Positions 7,837-15,802 of a DNA stretch of 35,110 nucleotides are shown here, piece by piece (within the stretch, counting starts at the first letter, position 1; every line of letters starts with the position of its first letter). Origin of the DNA: an archaeon (GTDB lineage Archaea > Thermoproteota > Nitrososphaeria > Nitrososphaerales > UBA183); assembly GCA_021828185.1 (NCBI GenBank), contig JAKASI010000012.1:1-35110 (forward strand). Reading direction: 5' to 3'. A model generated the notes under the pieces. It did not search any database. It saw only the letters and a program-made list of their open reading frames with translations, and was not told where the DNA came from. The position numbers and the translations under genes are program-made.

Positions 7837-8709
7837 TTGGTAGCGCCGCTCTTTGTCCTAGCGGAGTGGACGCTGTTCTTCGCGGGGGCAGCCGTGCCCG
7901 TCTACATCGTCTTCGGTCTCATAGGCCTCTCCGGGCTGAGAGAGATAACCAGATACGAGTCGCACAGCTCGGTCTACTACCGACTGAACCCCGCTACCAA
8001 GCTGGCAGTCCTCTTCATGGTGGCGGTATCGTCGTCCTTTGCAGGGTTGTACCTCGGTCTGCTCGCGACCGCGGGCATACTCCTGTCCTACGGCACGCTC
8101 TTCCACGGGTCAGAGAAGCTCAAACTCGGCACCCTGTTCACAGTGGCCGTCGTCTGGGGGACTGTGTGGGGCTCGGTCTCCGACAGGATATTCTTCGTCA
8201 TCAACGCCGAGTCCACCGGTTTGCCAATCTCGTCTTTCTTCTACCAGGATATTACCAGGACGGTCGCCTCGGACGTGGCCGTGTCAGGGGTCTTCCTGCT
8301 CGCGCTCATTCTGGTGATGACGAGCACACCGTCATCGGTGATGAGAGCCCTGAGGAGGATAGGGATACCCAACCCCATCACTTTCTCCGTTGTCGTCGGC
8401 ATGAGGACCGTCCCTCTCCTTCTGGAAGCGATCAACGGGATTGTCAAGATGCAGCTTATGCGGGGGTTCGGGACCCGCGGGAGCAGGTCGCTGGGACCAC
8501 TCTACGTTCTCGCAGCAGCGGTCTTCGCCCTTATACCCGCGCTGATCTACCTGCTGAGGGGCGCCAGGAACATGGCGATCTCAACGGGCACGAGGGCTTT
8601 CGGGGCATACAAGAACCGGACCTACCTGGCCAAGCCGCCCTTCGGACCGGCCGACATGACGGTGTTGGCGCTGGCAGCCGCGTTCCTGGTGACCGCCTTC
8701 TTCTACTGA
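7837..8709 (+). CDS. ecfT: ECF transporter transmembrane subunit EcfT (copy 1)
   Basis: A CbiQ/EcfT-family integral membrane protein of 290 aa. It is the scaffold that couples the ECF ATPases to a substrate-binding S component for vitamin or metal uptake. There are about six hydrophobic segments, at roughly 5-32, 52-82, 95-112, 142-165, 230-248 and 273-290. The cytoplasmic coupling region contains ILVMTSTPSSVMRAL and VVGMRTVPLLLEAI. The ARG-like signatures are MRGFGTRGSR and RGARNMAISTGTRAFGAY. The start is TTG 7837. Its ATPase and S-component partners are most likely the minus-strand genes at 9770-12335. It ends only 11 bases from the end of a second, convergent EcfT gene that shares its key motifs. 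Confidence 0.87.
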   Translation: MVAPLFVLAEWTLFFAGAAVPVYIVFGLIGLSGLREITRYESHSSVYYRLNPATKLAVLFMVAVSSSFAGLYLGLLATAGILLSYGTLFHGSEKLKLGTLFTVAVVWGTVWGSVSDRIFFVINAESTGLPISSFFYQDITRTVASDVAVSGVFLLALILVMTSTPSSVMRALRRIGIPNPITFSVVVGMRTVPLLLEAINGIVKMQLMRGFGTRGSRSLGPLYVLAAAVFALIPALIYLLRGARNMAISTGTRAFGAYKNRTYLAKPPFGPADMTVLALAAAFLVTAFFY

Positions 8710-8720
8710 AGCCGCTCAGC

Positions 8721-9767
8721 CTAGGCAGTCGAAACCGCACCGCAGCTCGACCCCACGGCTGAATAGGGTATCGCTCTTCCGAAGCCATACAGGTTCGAGA
8801 ACACTGCCAGGGCTACAAGCCCCGCTATCACGAAGAAGAAGGCGTAGTCTGAACGTGAGAAAGTGAATGGTTTGAGGAACGTCCGCCCCTTGTATGCCCT
8901 GAATGCCCTGGTGTCTGCAGAGATGGCTGTGTTTCTCGCTCCTCTGAACAGGAAGGTCATGGCTGGGACGATGCTTGTGAGCACCCCCCCGAAAAGATAG
9001 AAGATCCGGGTTACCCTGTTCGCATTGGAGCCGTAGCCCCGCATGAACTGCACTTTCACCGCGGTGTCGAGTGTGTCGAATATCCTCGGGACGGTCCTCA
9101 TCCCCACTACGAGGGCGAAAACCAGGACGACCGGGAGCTTGAGCCTGCCAAGCGTGCGCAGTATGGCCGAAGGGGTGCTTGTCATAACGAGTATGAGCGA
9201 AGAGATTAGGACAGCCCCGGCCCTGGTCGACACCTGAAGGCCGTACATCATCCCCTGCACCGTGAGGACTGGCTGGTAGCCGAGGATCGTGAAGTACCAA
9301 GCCCACTGCCAGATCGGGGTGAAGAGAGCGAGCCACCCTGCGCTCAGGACTGGCGGAGTGGTGGTGACACACTGGCGATAGAAAGCGAACACGAGAAGGG
9401 TGTAGGGGGTCTGCGTCGCGTAGTACCAGGCGAGCCCCACCACGGAGGCGAACACGAGGGCGCTGCCGAGGAGGAGCCTCCTGGCGCCCCTCTTCAGGGT
9501 CAGATATGTGGAGAGGACGATCAGGCCAATCACCAGGTTGGTGGACCACGCTGAGACCGCTACAACGAACGTGAGCGTGATCGTGAAGACGATCTTGGTC
9601 AGCGGGTTCAGCTTGTAGTAGAACGTATTGTGGTCCTCGTATCTGGAGATGTCCCGGAAGCCGGTGAGTCCGATATACCCGAAAATAAGGTAGAGCGGCG
9701 TCACCAGCCCGAAGATGAACAGGAACCAACTCCCGGCGTTAATCCAGACGGCGTCGAGGAGCGCCAC
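8721..9767 (-). CDS. ecfT: ECF transporter transmembrane subunit EcfT (copy 2)
   Basis: A second CbiQ/EcfT-like membrane protein, 348 aa. It has the same order of elements as the neighbouring copy: GFRDISRYEDHNTFYYKLNP near the N-terminus, then LILVMTSTPSAILRTL, VVGMRTVPRIFDTL, MRGYGSNANR and FRGARNTAISADTRAFRAY. It is longer by about 55 residues because of a central insertion with extra aromatic membrane segments (about 130-175) and a short C-terminal tail. It lies 2 bases downstream of the dual-ATPase gene, so both belong to one minus-strand operon. The two EcfT copies are clearly paralogues by shared motifs but differ enough to suggest different S components or a heterodimeric scaffold. 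Confidence 0.88.
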   Translation of the reverse strand: MALLDAVWINAGSWFLFIFGLVTPLYLIFGYIGLTGFRDISRYEDHNTFYYKLNPLTKIVFTITLTFVVAVSAWSTNLVIGLIVLSTYLTLKRGARRLLLGSALVFASVVGLAWYYATQTPYTLLVFAFYRQCVTTTPPVLSAGWLALFTPIWQWAWYFTILGYQPVLTVQGMMYGLQVSTRAGAVLISSLILVMTSTPSAILRTLGRLKLPVVLVFALVVGMRTVPRIFDTLDTAVKVQFMRGYGSNANRVTRIFYLFGGVLTSIVPAMTFLFRGARNTAISADTRAFRAYKGRTFLKPFTFSRSDYAFFFVIAGLVALAVFSNLYGFGRAIPYSAVGSSCGAVSTA

Positions 9768-9769
9768 GG

Positions 9770-11416
9770 TCAGACCCCCAGCATCCCAAGCTCAGGTATT
9801 GGTATGCTTGGGTTTCGCAGATAGTATTCCGTCGGCGGTATCACCGAATACTGCTGTGAAGAAGCGAACACCTCCTCCGGGGTGCCTTCGAGGACCTTCT
9901 TCCCTTCGTTCAAGACCAGCATGTAGTCCGCGTATCTGTAGACGAACTTGGCGTCGTGGGTGACGATGATGAAAGAGTATCCCAGCCCCTTGAGCATGTC
10001 AATCTCCCTGGCGATAATCTCTTTGTGGTAGAAGTCCTGGCCGGACGTAGGCTCGTCCATCATCACGATCTTCACTCCCGAAGACAGAGCAGCCGCCATG
10101 GCCACTCGCCTCCTCTGCCCGACGCTGAGCATGAGGGGATCCCGCCTTCTGAACTCCTGGAGCCCGAATAGCTTCAGGAACTCATCGGTCGTGCCCTTGT
10201 ACTCCTTGACCCCCCGCTTCCTGAGCGAATATGAGATTTCTTCCTCGACCGTCTTGTTGATCAGCATCAGGTCGAAGCTCTGAGGGACGTAGGCGATGTG
10301 TTTCCCCCGCTCCTGGATGGTGGCCCGGCTCAGGTCCACCCCGTTGATAACCAGCTTGGACTTTGCCGTCAGCTCCTTGTCAAGGAAGTTCATCACGGTC
10401 TTCAGGAAGGTAGACTTGCCTGCCCCGTTCCTTCCCATGATCGCCAGGACCTGGCGCTCCCTTAGGGTAAGTTCCGCATCCACAAGGACCTTCGTCGGGA
10501 CCTCGACACGGGCGTAAGCCTCGAGGATGAACCTGCCGCCGTTGTTCCTCTGGGGTGTCCCCAGCTTCAACCCCTCGCTCGCTATCCTGTTCCTGATGCC
10601 TTCGATGTCCGAGGGGTCCATCCGGAACTTCTTGGCGTACAGATAGTGCTCGGGGACGTCAATGCCCGCTTCGTGCAGCTGCTCTGCGCGCTCGACCAGC
10701 TGTGACTTCGGCACGTCGAAGACGATCTTGCCTTCGTCGACGAGGACCACCCTGTCTATGAAGTGGAGCGCCCTCTCCAGCTTGTGCTCCACTATGATGA
10801 GGGTGCTCTTCCCCTTGAGCCCCGTGAGGGTCTGGAAGACCCGGGCCGTGCCTTCGGGGTCGATGTTGGACGTGGGCTCGTCCATTATGAGAAGCTTAGG
10901 CTTCATGGACAAGACCGCGGCTAGAGCCACCCTTTGCAGCTCTCCGCCCGACAGGACGTAGGTTTCCCTTTCTCTCAGGTTCTCGATGCCCGTCGTGGCG
11001 ATGGCATCGTCTACCCTCTTCCGAATCTCGTCGGGAGGCATCATGAGGTTCTCTGGTCCGAACGCTATCTCTTCTTCGACGGTGTAGTTCAGCACCTGGG
11101 TCTCGGGGTCCTGCAGAAGCGTGCCCACGATGGATGAGAGCTTCGGCAGCGGCGTTTCCTTGACGACGTTCCCGTAGACCACAACGCCGTCAGGGTTGTT
11201 CCCCTTGAAGATGTGTGGTATCACTCCATTGAAGCAGTTGACCAGTGTCGACTTCCCCCCTCCGGACTTGCCGATAACCAGTGCGACCTCCCCCTCGACG
11301 ACGTGGAACGAATCGACCGTGAGGACAGGCTTGCCAACGCCGACGTAATTGAAGACAAGACCCTTGACGTCAACCGGGTTTCCCGTCGTAGCAATGGTCG
11401 ACGCTGTCTCGGCCAC
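9770..11416 (-). CDS. Fused dual ECF ATPase (EcfA1-EcfA2 / YkoD type)
   Basis: Two ABC ATPase domains in one chain energise an ECF importer on the inner face of the membrane. Domain 1 has Walker A GKSGGGKST at about residues 49-57, the signature LSGGELQRVALAA, Walker B LLIMDEP with TSNID, and the switch histidine in IIVEHKLE. Domain 2 has Walker A GRNGAGKST, a changed signature LSVGQRRRVAMAA, Walker B IVMMDEP with TSGQD, and IIVTHDA. From GTG 11416 the length is 548 aa. An ATG at 11488 would add 24 residues with no family match. The CTTAAG box at 11441-11446 sits 27 bases before GTG 11416, which favours the shorter start. Single-chain double ATPases occur in YkoEDC-type thiamine-precursor systems and others. 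Confidence 0.92.
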   Translation of the reverse strand: MAETASTIATTGNPVDVKGLVFNYVGVGKPVLTVDSFHVVEGEVALVIGKSGGGKSTLVNCFNGVIPHIFKGNNPDGVVVYGNVVKETPLPKLSSIVGTLLQDPETQVLNYTVEEEIAFGPENLMMPPDEIRKRVDDAIATTGIENLRERETYVLSGGELQRVALAAVLSMKPKLLIMDEPTSNIDPEGTARVFQTLTGLKGKSTLIIVEHKLERALHFIDRVVLVDEGKIVFDVPKSQLVERAEQLHEAGIDVPEHYLYAKKFRMDPSDIEGIRNRIASEGLKLGTPQRNNGGRFILEAYARVEVPTKVLVDAELTLRERQVLAIMGRNGAGKSTFLKTVMNFLDKELTAKSKLVINGVDLSRATIQERGKHIAYVPQSFDLMLINKTVEEEISYSLRKRGVKEYKGTTDEFLKLFGLQEFRRRDPLMLSVGQRRRVAMAAALSSGVKIVMMDEPTSGQDFYHKEIIAREIDMLKGLGYSFIIVTHDAKFVYRYADYMLVLNEGKKVLEGTPEEVFASSQQYSVIPPTEYYLRNPSIPIPELGMLGV

Positions 11417-11440
11417 GGAGCACGGCGGCGGCGACGCACG

Positions 11441-11446
11441 CTTAAG
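11441..11446 (-). promoter_or_regulatory. TATA-like box for the ECF ATPase-EcfT operon
   Basis: CTTAAG is centred about 27 bases before GTG 11416 on the minus strand. It lies inside the longer open frame that begins at 11488, so it helps decide the start codon. If it is active, the ATPase gene and the EcfT gene behind it have their own promoter, separate from that of the S-component gene. Confidence 0.4.
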
Positions 11447-11505
11447 GCTGCCGGAAAGGCGTAGACAGAAGTCAGCAAGAGCGGCCAAGAGCCGGAATCT
11501 GATTC

Positions 11506-11540
11506 AAAAAACAGGTCGGGAGGAGGTCTTCTCGACCTCC
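11506..11540 (-). terminator. Hairpin plus T-run after the S-component gene
   Basis: Read on the minus strand, GGAGGTC-GAGAA-GACCTCC (11540-11522) forms a perfect 7-bp hairpin. A few bases later comes a run of six T (11511-11506). It lies about 34 bases after the stop of the probable S-component gene and before the ATPase gene, so the two are probably separate transcripts or are joined only by read-through. Confidence 0.5.
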
Positions 11541-11573
11541 CCTCTCCTTTCTTAACTTCAGCCGAACTCGCCG

Positions 11574-12335
11574 TTATTGGCCTATGGCTCTGGAAACACG
11601 GTTCGCGATTATGCCGCCAAGCGCCCCGGCCGGGATGCCCGAGATGATAAACCGGGTCAAGGTGAAGTAGATGGTCTGCCAGTTGACTTTGCTGCCGTTG
11701 ATGAACGGGCCGAAGAACGCCCCATAGATGAGCGGGTCTGGGAAGGCGAAGAAGAATCCGACTATGGCGCCCTCGATGATCATCAGCGCTAGCAGCATCC
11801 CGGACGAACCGCCGCTCCCTGACGAAGCAGTGGCCTCGGCCGAGGCCTTCATGGAGCTCTTGACTCCGAAGATGTTGCCGCCCGTCGCCGCGATGGTCAG
11901 GTCGAGGATGAGGCCGTAGGTCAGACCTTCATAGATGAAGTACATCGGTTCGCCGCCGAACCCATAGTGGAAGATGTCGCTGAGGAACGAGTAGACGACG
12001 AATGACGTGATTCCGACGCCGACCTTCCTCACGAGTGCAGCGATCACCATCATGGTGATCAGCTGTCCACCGATGTATCCGATGTCGATGTATGTCCCTA
12101 CCGAGCCTGGCAGGAAGCCTCCAAGGAAGGCGCCTATGAACCACTGCCAAACTACCGCGAACGCAACGCCTATGCCTATGTAGACGAAGTCGAGTGTTGT
12201 GAATGAACCTAGTCCACCTGTTTTCTTGCCCAGGAAGAATGCCACTACGAGGGCTATGACAAAGTAGCCGATGACATACTCCCAAGGAATCTGGCCAACC
12301 TGGTTCAGCGAGCCGGCAATGCCGTTGAAACCCAT
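11574..12335 (-). CDS. Probable ECF transporter S component (membrane protein, 253 aa)
   Basis: An integral membrane protein with about six hydrophobic segments. From ATG 12335 it is 253 aa. The N-terminal part has WEYVIGYFVIALVVAFFLG. It is followed by a segment reading TTLDFVYIGIGVAFAVVWQW, and the C-terminal end has ISGIPAGALGGIIANRVSRA. That ending resembles the Ala/Gly-rich C-terminal helices of ECF S components, and the protein sits beside the ECF ATPase and EcfT genes. A Ser/Gly/Ala-rich cytoplasmic loop lies at about 160-178. The identity is inferred from topology and neighbourhood, not from a decisive motif, and the substrate is unknown. A longer frame to 12392 exists, but a TTTATTAG box at 12363-12372 lies inside it, so I prefer 12335. 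Confidence 0.65.
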   Translation of the reverse strand: MGFNGIAGSLNQVGQIPWEYVIGYFVIALVVAFFLGKKTGGLGSFTTLDFVYIGIGVAFAVVWQWFIGAFLGGFLPGSVGTYIDIGYIGGQLITMMVIAALVRKVGVGITSFVVYSFLSDIFHYGFGGEPMYFIYEGLTYGLILDLTIAATGGNIFGVKSSMKASAEATASSGSGGSSGMLLALMIIEGAIVGFFFAFPDPLIYGAFFGPFINGSKVNWQTIYFTLTRFIISGIPAGALGGIIANRVSRAIGQ

Positions 12336-12362
12336 GTTAGTGAGGCGGTCGTCGCCGCGGAG

Positions 12363-12372
12363 TTCTAATAAA
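12363..12372 (-). promoter_or_regulatory. TATA-like box for the S-component gene
   Basis: On the minus strand this reads TTTATTAGAA, centred about 32 bases before ATG 12335. It argues against the longer start at 12392, which lies upstream of the box. Confidence 0.45.
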
Positions 12373-12438
12373 CGTTCGGGAAATATCAGCAATAGTACAC
12401 TGTTTCATTGTTACAATTTGCTGAACACCGGCAGAACG

Positions 12439-12446
12439 CTTAATAG
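12439..12446 (+). promoter_or_regulatory. TATA-like box for the 12473-12964 gene
   Basis: CTTAATAG is centred about 30 bases before ATG 12473. With the minus-strand box at 12363-12372 it makes the 137-base gap a divergent promoter region for two membrane-protein genes. I saw no riboswitch-like fold here. Confidence 0.45.
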
Positions 12447-12472
12447 AATTGTAGGAGGCACCTGGACCTCGG

Positions 12473-12964
12473 ATGTCCGAAACAGTCCTAAACGCTGCAG
12501 GGACTTCCGCAGCAGGGACCGTCGCCGCGGCGCCCATGAGAACAGTGAACCTGAAATACTTCGACTGGCTATACATATTCTTCGGGCTGGCTGTCCTAAT
12601 CCTCGGTAACTACATACTATACACCGCAACCGCGGGATTCAACACGACAGCCTCCGAGGTCATCTCCGTCGTCAGCGTGTTGCTGGTGGTTCTTGGGTAC
12701 CTCGACTACAGAAACGTCAAATCAAAGACGTACAAAATCTACATTCCAGTAGCTATCTTCGTTCTCGGTATAGTTCTACTCCCACTCTTCACCTACGAGC
12801 CCTATCCGCCCAATTTATGGACAGGATTGCTCGTCAATTGTTTCTCCTACAAGACTTGTAGTGCATTGAACGCCTATGACCTTACAGGAATCAGCATGGG
12901 CGGTTTCCTCCTAATCTTCGCGGCCCTCGGCGAAATCTACCTGATGCGGAAGAAACCGATGTAA
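12473..12964 (+). CDS. Hypothetical four-TM membrane protein (163 aa)
   Basis: I do not recognise this protein. A soluble Ala/Thr-rich N-terminus of about 30 residues precedes four hydrophobic segments at about 32-52, 60-80, 90-108 and 136-156. The loop between TM3 and TM4 holds two cysteines (NCFSYKTCSALNAY) that could form a disulfide on the outer face. The chain ends in a basic RKKP tail. It is transcribed away from the probable S-component gene across a shared promoter region and ends before a strong hairpin-T terminator. Its codon use is less GC-rich than that of its neighbours, as is common for membrane proteins. A role beside the ECF importer is possible but rests only on position. Confidence 0.6.
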   Translation: MSETVLNAAGTSAAGTVAAAPMRTVNLKYFDWLYIFFGLAVLILGNYILYTATAGFNTTASEVISVVSVLLVVLGYLDYRNVKSKTYKIYIPVAIFVLGIVLLPLFTYEPYPPNLWTGLLVNCFSYKTCSALNAYDLTGISMGGFLLIFAALGEIYLMRKKPM

Positions 12965-12984
12965 GGTTCCATCAATGGACCAAC

Positions 12985-13017
12985 GTAGGGCCAACGAAGG
13001 CCCTACCTCGCTTTTTT
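12985..13017 (+). terminator. Hairpin plus T-run terminator
   Basis: GTAGGGCC-AACGAA-GGCCCTAC is a perfect 8-bp stem with a 6-base loop, followed after CTCGC by six T (13012-13017). It begins 20 bases after the stop of the 163-aa membrane protein gene. It is the clearest terminator-like structure in the window. On the minus strand it has no T-run on the proper side, so it serves the plus strand only. Confidence 0.7.
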
Positions 13018-13032
13018 CGTAACCTCAGGGGG

Positions 13033-14460
13033 TCAGCTTGCCTGCTGCCCAGATCTGCGCCGTTTCAGGGATCTTCCGTACCTTGCGGCCACCACAAGGA
13101 GCGCCAGCAGTACGACAGAGACCACGCCCATGAATGGGATGCTCTCATAGAATGGGGTTACCGTTGAATTACCCGAGATGTAGATCGCAGTCCCCATGGA
13201 CGAAAGGTCCCCCGAGTAGGCGCCCTCCCTCTGGTACGGGAGGTTCACGAATGGAATCTGGGGGACCCCAGGGAAGGCGCTCTGGTTCCCAAGCACCACC
13301 GGCTGCCGAACGAGGGTGCCATCGCCGTAGGTCTGGTTGAAATCGAACATGTCCAGCGGGAGCCCCGAGTCGGCCACGAAGGTGTTCAGCGCAGGGAGCT
13401 TCCAATTGTAGTCGACGAAGGCCAGCGTCGAGGCGTGGTTCATTACCGTCTGCGAGACGTAGTTCTCCTTGGCGTAGGGTGAAATCACGAACAGGGGGAC
13501 CCTGAACCCGAGCTGGACCCCGTCCACCACCGGAGGCGCGACGTGGTCGTAGTACCCCCCTCCCTCATCGTAGGTGATGAAGACGGCGGTGGAATTCCAG
13601 TACTGGCTCCTCATGACGCCGCCGACGATTCCCAGCAGCCAGTCCTGCCCCTGCGTCACGTTCGCCTCCGGGTGCTGGTCGATCCCCGACGCTCCCCCTC
13701 CGACGGGCATCACCCAGGAGACGGAGGGGAGGGTCCCCTGGCTCAGCGCGCCGTAGAACGAGCCGAAACTCTGCAAGTTCGACGAGTAGGCCACGATCCC
13801 GTCGAAGTAGTTGAGCGGGAAGTTGTTAGCCGCGGGGTTCTCGACATAGTACCCCCAGCTGACTCCGTACCGGCTCAGCTCTCCGAAGATCGACTGGTTG
13901 ACCGGGACATAGGGAGGCGGCCCAGCGTCATCGGAGATGCCCGCGCCGTAGCCCGCCAGGGAGTAGAGCCTGTTGGGGTTGGTCTCGCAGAGGCAGCTCG
14001 CGAAGTACCTGTCGGCGATGGCGTACTGCTCCGCCCAGTCCCACTCCACCGCAAGCTGCGAGGAGCTAAAGTAGGTCATCGACTGGCTCCCGCTGTTCGC
14101 CGGGAACCCGTCCATCTTGCCGTTGTTCCAGTCCAAAGGGTACACGCTCTCCACGGGATTGGCGGTAGAGTATGTGCCATTGGGGACCTGGGTGAGTGTC
14201 ACACCTTTTGGAGCACCGAGGACGTCGTCCGGTGCCTGTAGCGAACCCAACGCGGGGCCTGGCTCACTCAAATTCATCGTTGGATATAGCCCGAATATGT
14301 TGTCGAAGCTGTGGTTCTCCATCATCACGATCACGACATGCTTGATCGGCGTCGCCGTTGTTGTCGACGCTGCGAAGGAGGCCCCTGCGAGCATCTGAAA
14401 GCACAGGATTACCAAGACGGCCGCAGCTCCGAGCCTCGCCAGATCGGGACGCCCCTGCAT
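13033..14460 (-). CDS. Secreted phosphoesterase (phospholipase C / acid phosphatase AcpA family)
   Basis: A phosphoesterase-family (PF04185-like) enzyme that hydrolyses phosphate esters outside the cell. The N-terminus is a signal peptide (LGAAAVLVILCFQMLAGASFA). The family's metal and active-site signature VVIVMMENHSFDNIFG follows at once. Further conserved blocks are ITYDEGGGYYDHVAPP and FRVPLFVISPYAK. The C-terminus has one membrane segment (MGVVSVVLLALLVVAA) and a basic tail, so the enzyme is probably anchored with its catalytic part outside. Length is about 475 aa. ATG 14460 sits about 28 bases from a TATA-like box; ATG 14466 is two codons upstream. It diverges from a second phosphate-ester hydrolase gene. 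The substrate (phospholipid, nucleotide or other monoester) cannot be told from the sequence. Confidence 0.9.
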   Translation of the reverse strand: MQGRPDLARLGAAAVLVILCFQMLAGASFAASTTTATPIKHVVIVMMENHSFDNIFGLYPTMNLSEPGPALGSLQAPDDVLGAPKGVTLTQVPNGTYSTANPVESVYPLDWNNGKMDGFPANSGSQSMTYFSSSQLAVEWDWAEQYAIADRYFASCLCETNPNRLYSLAGYGAGISDDAGPPPYVPVNQSIFGELSRYGVSWGYYVENPAANNFPLNYFDGIVAYSSNLQSFGSFYGALSQGTLPSVSWVMPVGGGASGIDQHPEANVTQGQDWLLGIVGGVMRSQYWNSTAVFITYDEGGGYYDHVAPPVVDGVQLGFRVPLFVISPYAKENYVSQTVMNHASTLAFVDYNWKLPALNTFVADSGLPLDMFDFNQTYGDGTLVRQPVVLGNQSAFPGVPQIPFVNLPYQREGAYSGDLSSMGTAIYISGNSTVTPFYESIPFMGVVSVVLLALLVVAARYGRSLKRRRSGQQAS

Positions 14461-14483
14461 CGACATGTCCGGCTCCTCGGTGG

Positions 14484-14491
14484 ATTATATC
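14484..14491. promoter_or_regulatory. Shared divergent TATA-like box
   Basis: ATTATATC on the plus strand reads GATATAAT on the minus strand. It is centred about 28 bases before ATG 14460 (minus gene) and about 35 bases before ATG 14522 of the plus gene. It is the only A/T-rich site between the two phosphate-ester hydrolase genes, so one box may serve both directions. Confidence 0.4.
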
Positions 14492-14551
14492 AGTTGCCAG
14501 CTTTCGGGGGATGGGCCAAGAATGCATATCTGCCCTCAGGCGGAGGCCGCT

Positions 14552-15802
14552 ATGATGCTCCCTCCCGGGGCCGTCAAGCCCGACTACGAAGGTTACTGCC
14601 TCTCGAACGTCCCTGCCACCCTCGCCTCGATCCTGGGGTTCGAGGACTCGCGTCCCGGGCTCCCCAAGGACGCACTTGGCGACATCGACACCGCGGGCGT
14701 CGAAACCGTGATACTGATACTCTGCGACGGCTTCGGCTACAACGAGTGGCAGAGGCAGAGCGGCAGCGGATTCTTCGGGGCCCTCGCATCCAAGGGGAGC
14801 GTCAGGCCGATCACACCTGTCTTCCCGTCGACCACTGCTGCGAACCTGACTTCTCTCGCCACCGGGCTGACGCCCCAGGAGCACGGGCTCCCCGAGTGGT
14901 ATGTCTACATGCAGGAGGTCGGTGAAACAATCGTCACGCTCCCCTTCACCAGGGTCGGCGAATACGGCAGGGATACCCTGGTCGGAGCCATGGACCCCAG
15001 GTCTCTCTTCGAAGGGACCACCGTCTACCAGCGCATGAAGAAGGCGGGAATCAGCAGCACTTCGTTCACGAGCCGGACGCTGGCCAACACCGAGTACTCC
15101 AAAATCTCCAGGGCTGGGAGTGACGTCTCCGGCTATGCCAGCTCGTCCGACCTGAGCACCTCCCTCAGGAGATTCGTCGAGAAGTCAAAGGGACCTCGCT
15201 ACATCTACGTCTACTGGAGCATGGTCGACACTATAGAGCACATCTATGGTCCCGCAACAGACGAGGCGCTGGTCGAAGGCTCGCTCATCTCCCACGCTCT
15301 GTACGAGGGGTTCCTCTCCAAGATCGACAGGCAGGCTGCCAAGAAGACCCTGGTGGTGGTGACCGCTGACCACGGTCAGCTGCAGGTCGACTCGAGCAAG
15401 ACCCGCTACATGAACCGGCTATCCAGGCTGACGAAGAGTTTCCAGAAGAGCCCCACTGGCAAGAAGATACTCCCCTGGGGGAGCGCCAGAGACTCCTTCC
15501 TGCTCGTCGAAGAAGACGGCCTCGAAGAAACAATGGCGTACCTCCAGAAGAAGCTGAAGGGGGAGGCGACCGTCATCAGGACGAAAGATGCCATCGGAGC
15601 CGGATTGTTCGGGCTCAACGCGCCCACGAAGAAGTTCAGGCGAAGGGTGGGCAACCTGATGGTACTGCCGCATGGCAACAGGACGGTCTGGTACAAGTAT
15701 CACGAGGAGAACAAGCTGAAGGTGGGGGGGCACCACGGCGGGCTTACCGAGTCGGAGATGACCATCCCGCTCGCAGCGGCAATAGTCTCAGACCTTCAAT
15801 AG
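14552..15802 (+). CDS. Alkaline-phosphatase-superfamily phosphodiesterase / nucleotide pyrophosphatase
   Basis: A type I phosphodiesterase/nucleotide pyrophosphatase-like enzyme of about 416 aa. Two-metal site residues are visible in order: LILCDGFGYNEW (Asp), then FPSTTAANLTSLATG with the nucleophilic Thr, WSMVDTIEHIYG (Asp and His), VVVTADHGQ (Asp-His), and GGHHGGL near the C-terminus (His). No signal peptide is present, so it is probably cytosolic, unlike its divergent partner. ATG 14552 is preceded by GGAGG with 5-base spacing. ATG 14522 and ATG 14465 are longer alternatives without family support. It overlaps the end of the convergent acyl-CoA synthetase gene by 15 bases. Substrates in this family include nucleotides, phosphonoacetate and phospholipid head groups. 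Confidence 0.87.
   Translation: MMLPPGAVKPDYEGYCLSNVPATLASILGFEDSRPGLPKDALGDIDTAGVETVILILCDGFGYNEWQRQSGSGFFGALASKGSVRPITPVFPSTTAANLTSLATGLTPQEHGLPEWYVYMQEVGETIVTLPFTRVGEYGRDTLVGAMDPRSLFEGTTVYQRMKKAGISSTSFTSRTLANTEYSKISRAGSDVSGYASSSDLSTSLRRFVEKSKGPRYIYVYWSMVDTIEHIYGPATDEALVEGSLISHALYEGFLSKIDRQAAKKTLVVVTADHGQLQVDSSKTRYMNRLSRLTKSFQKSPTGKKILPWGSARDSFLLVEEDGLEETMAYLQKKLKGEATVIRTKDAIGAGLFGLNAPTKKFRRRVGNLMVLPHGNRTVWYKYHEENKLKVGGHHGGLTESEMTIPLAAAIVSDLQ

Noticed and set aside
8716..9729. 337-codon antisense frame over the second EcfT gene
   Set aside because: The product is rich in Arg, His and Pro with no domain. The overlapping frame has clear EcfT motifs.
11489..12472. Possible TPP or other riboswitch near the ECF genes
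   Set aside because: The YkoEDC-like gene set suggested thiamine, but I could not find the conserved TPP riboswitch motifs in the spacers at 11489-11573 or 12336-12472.
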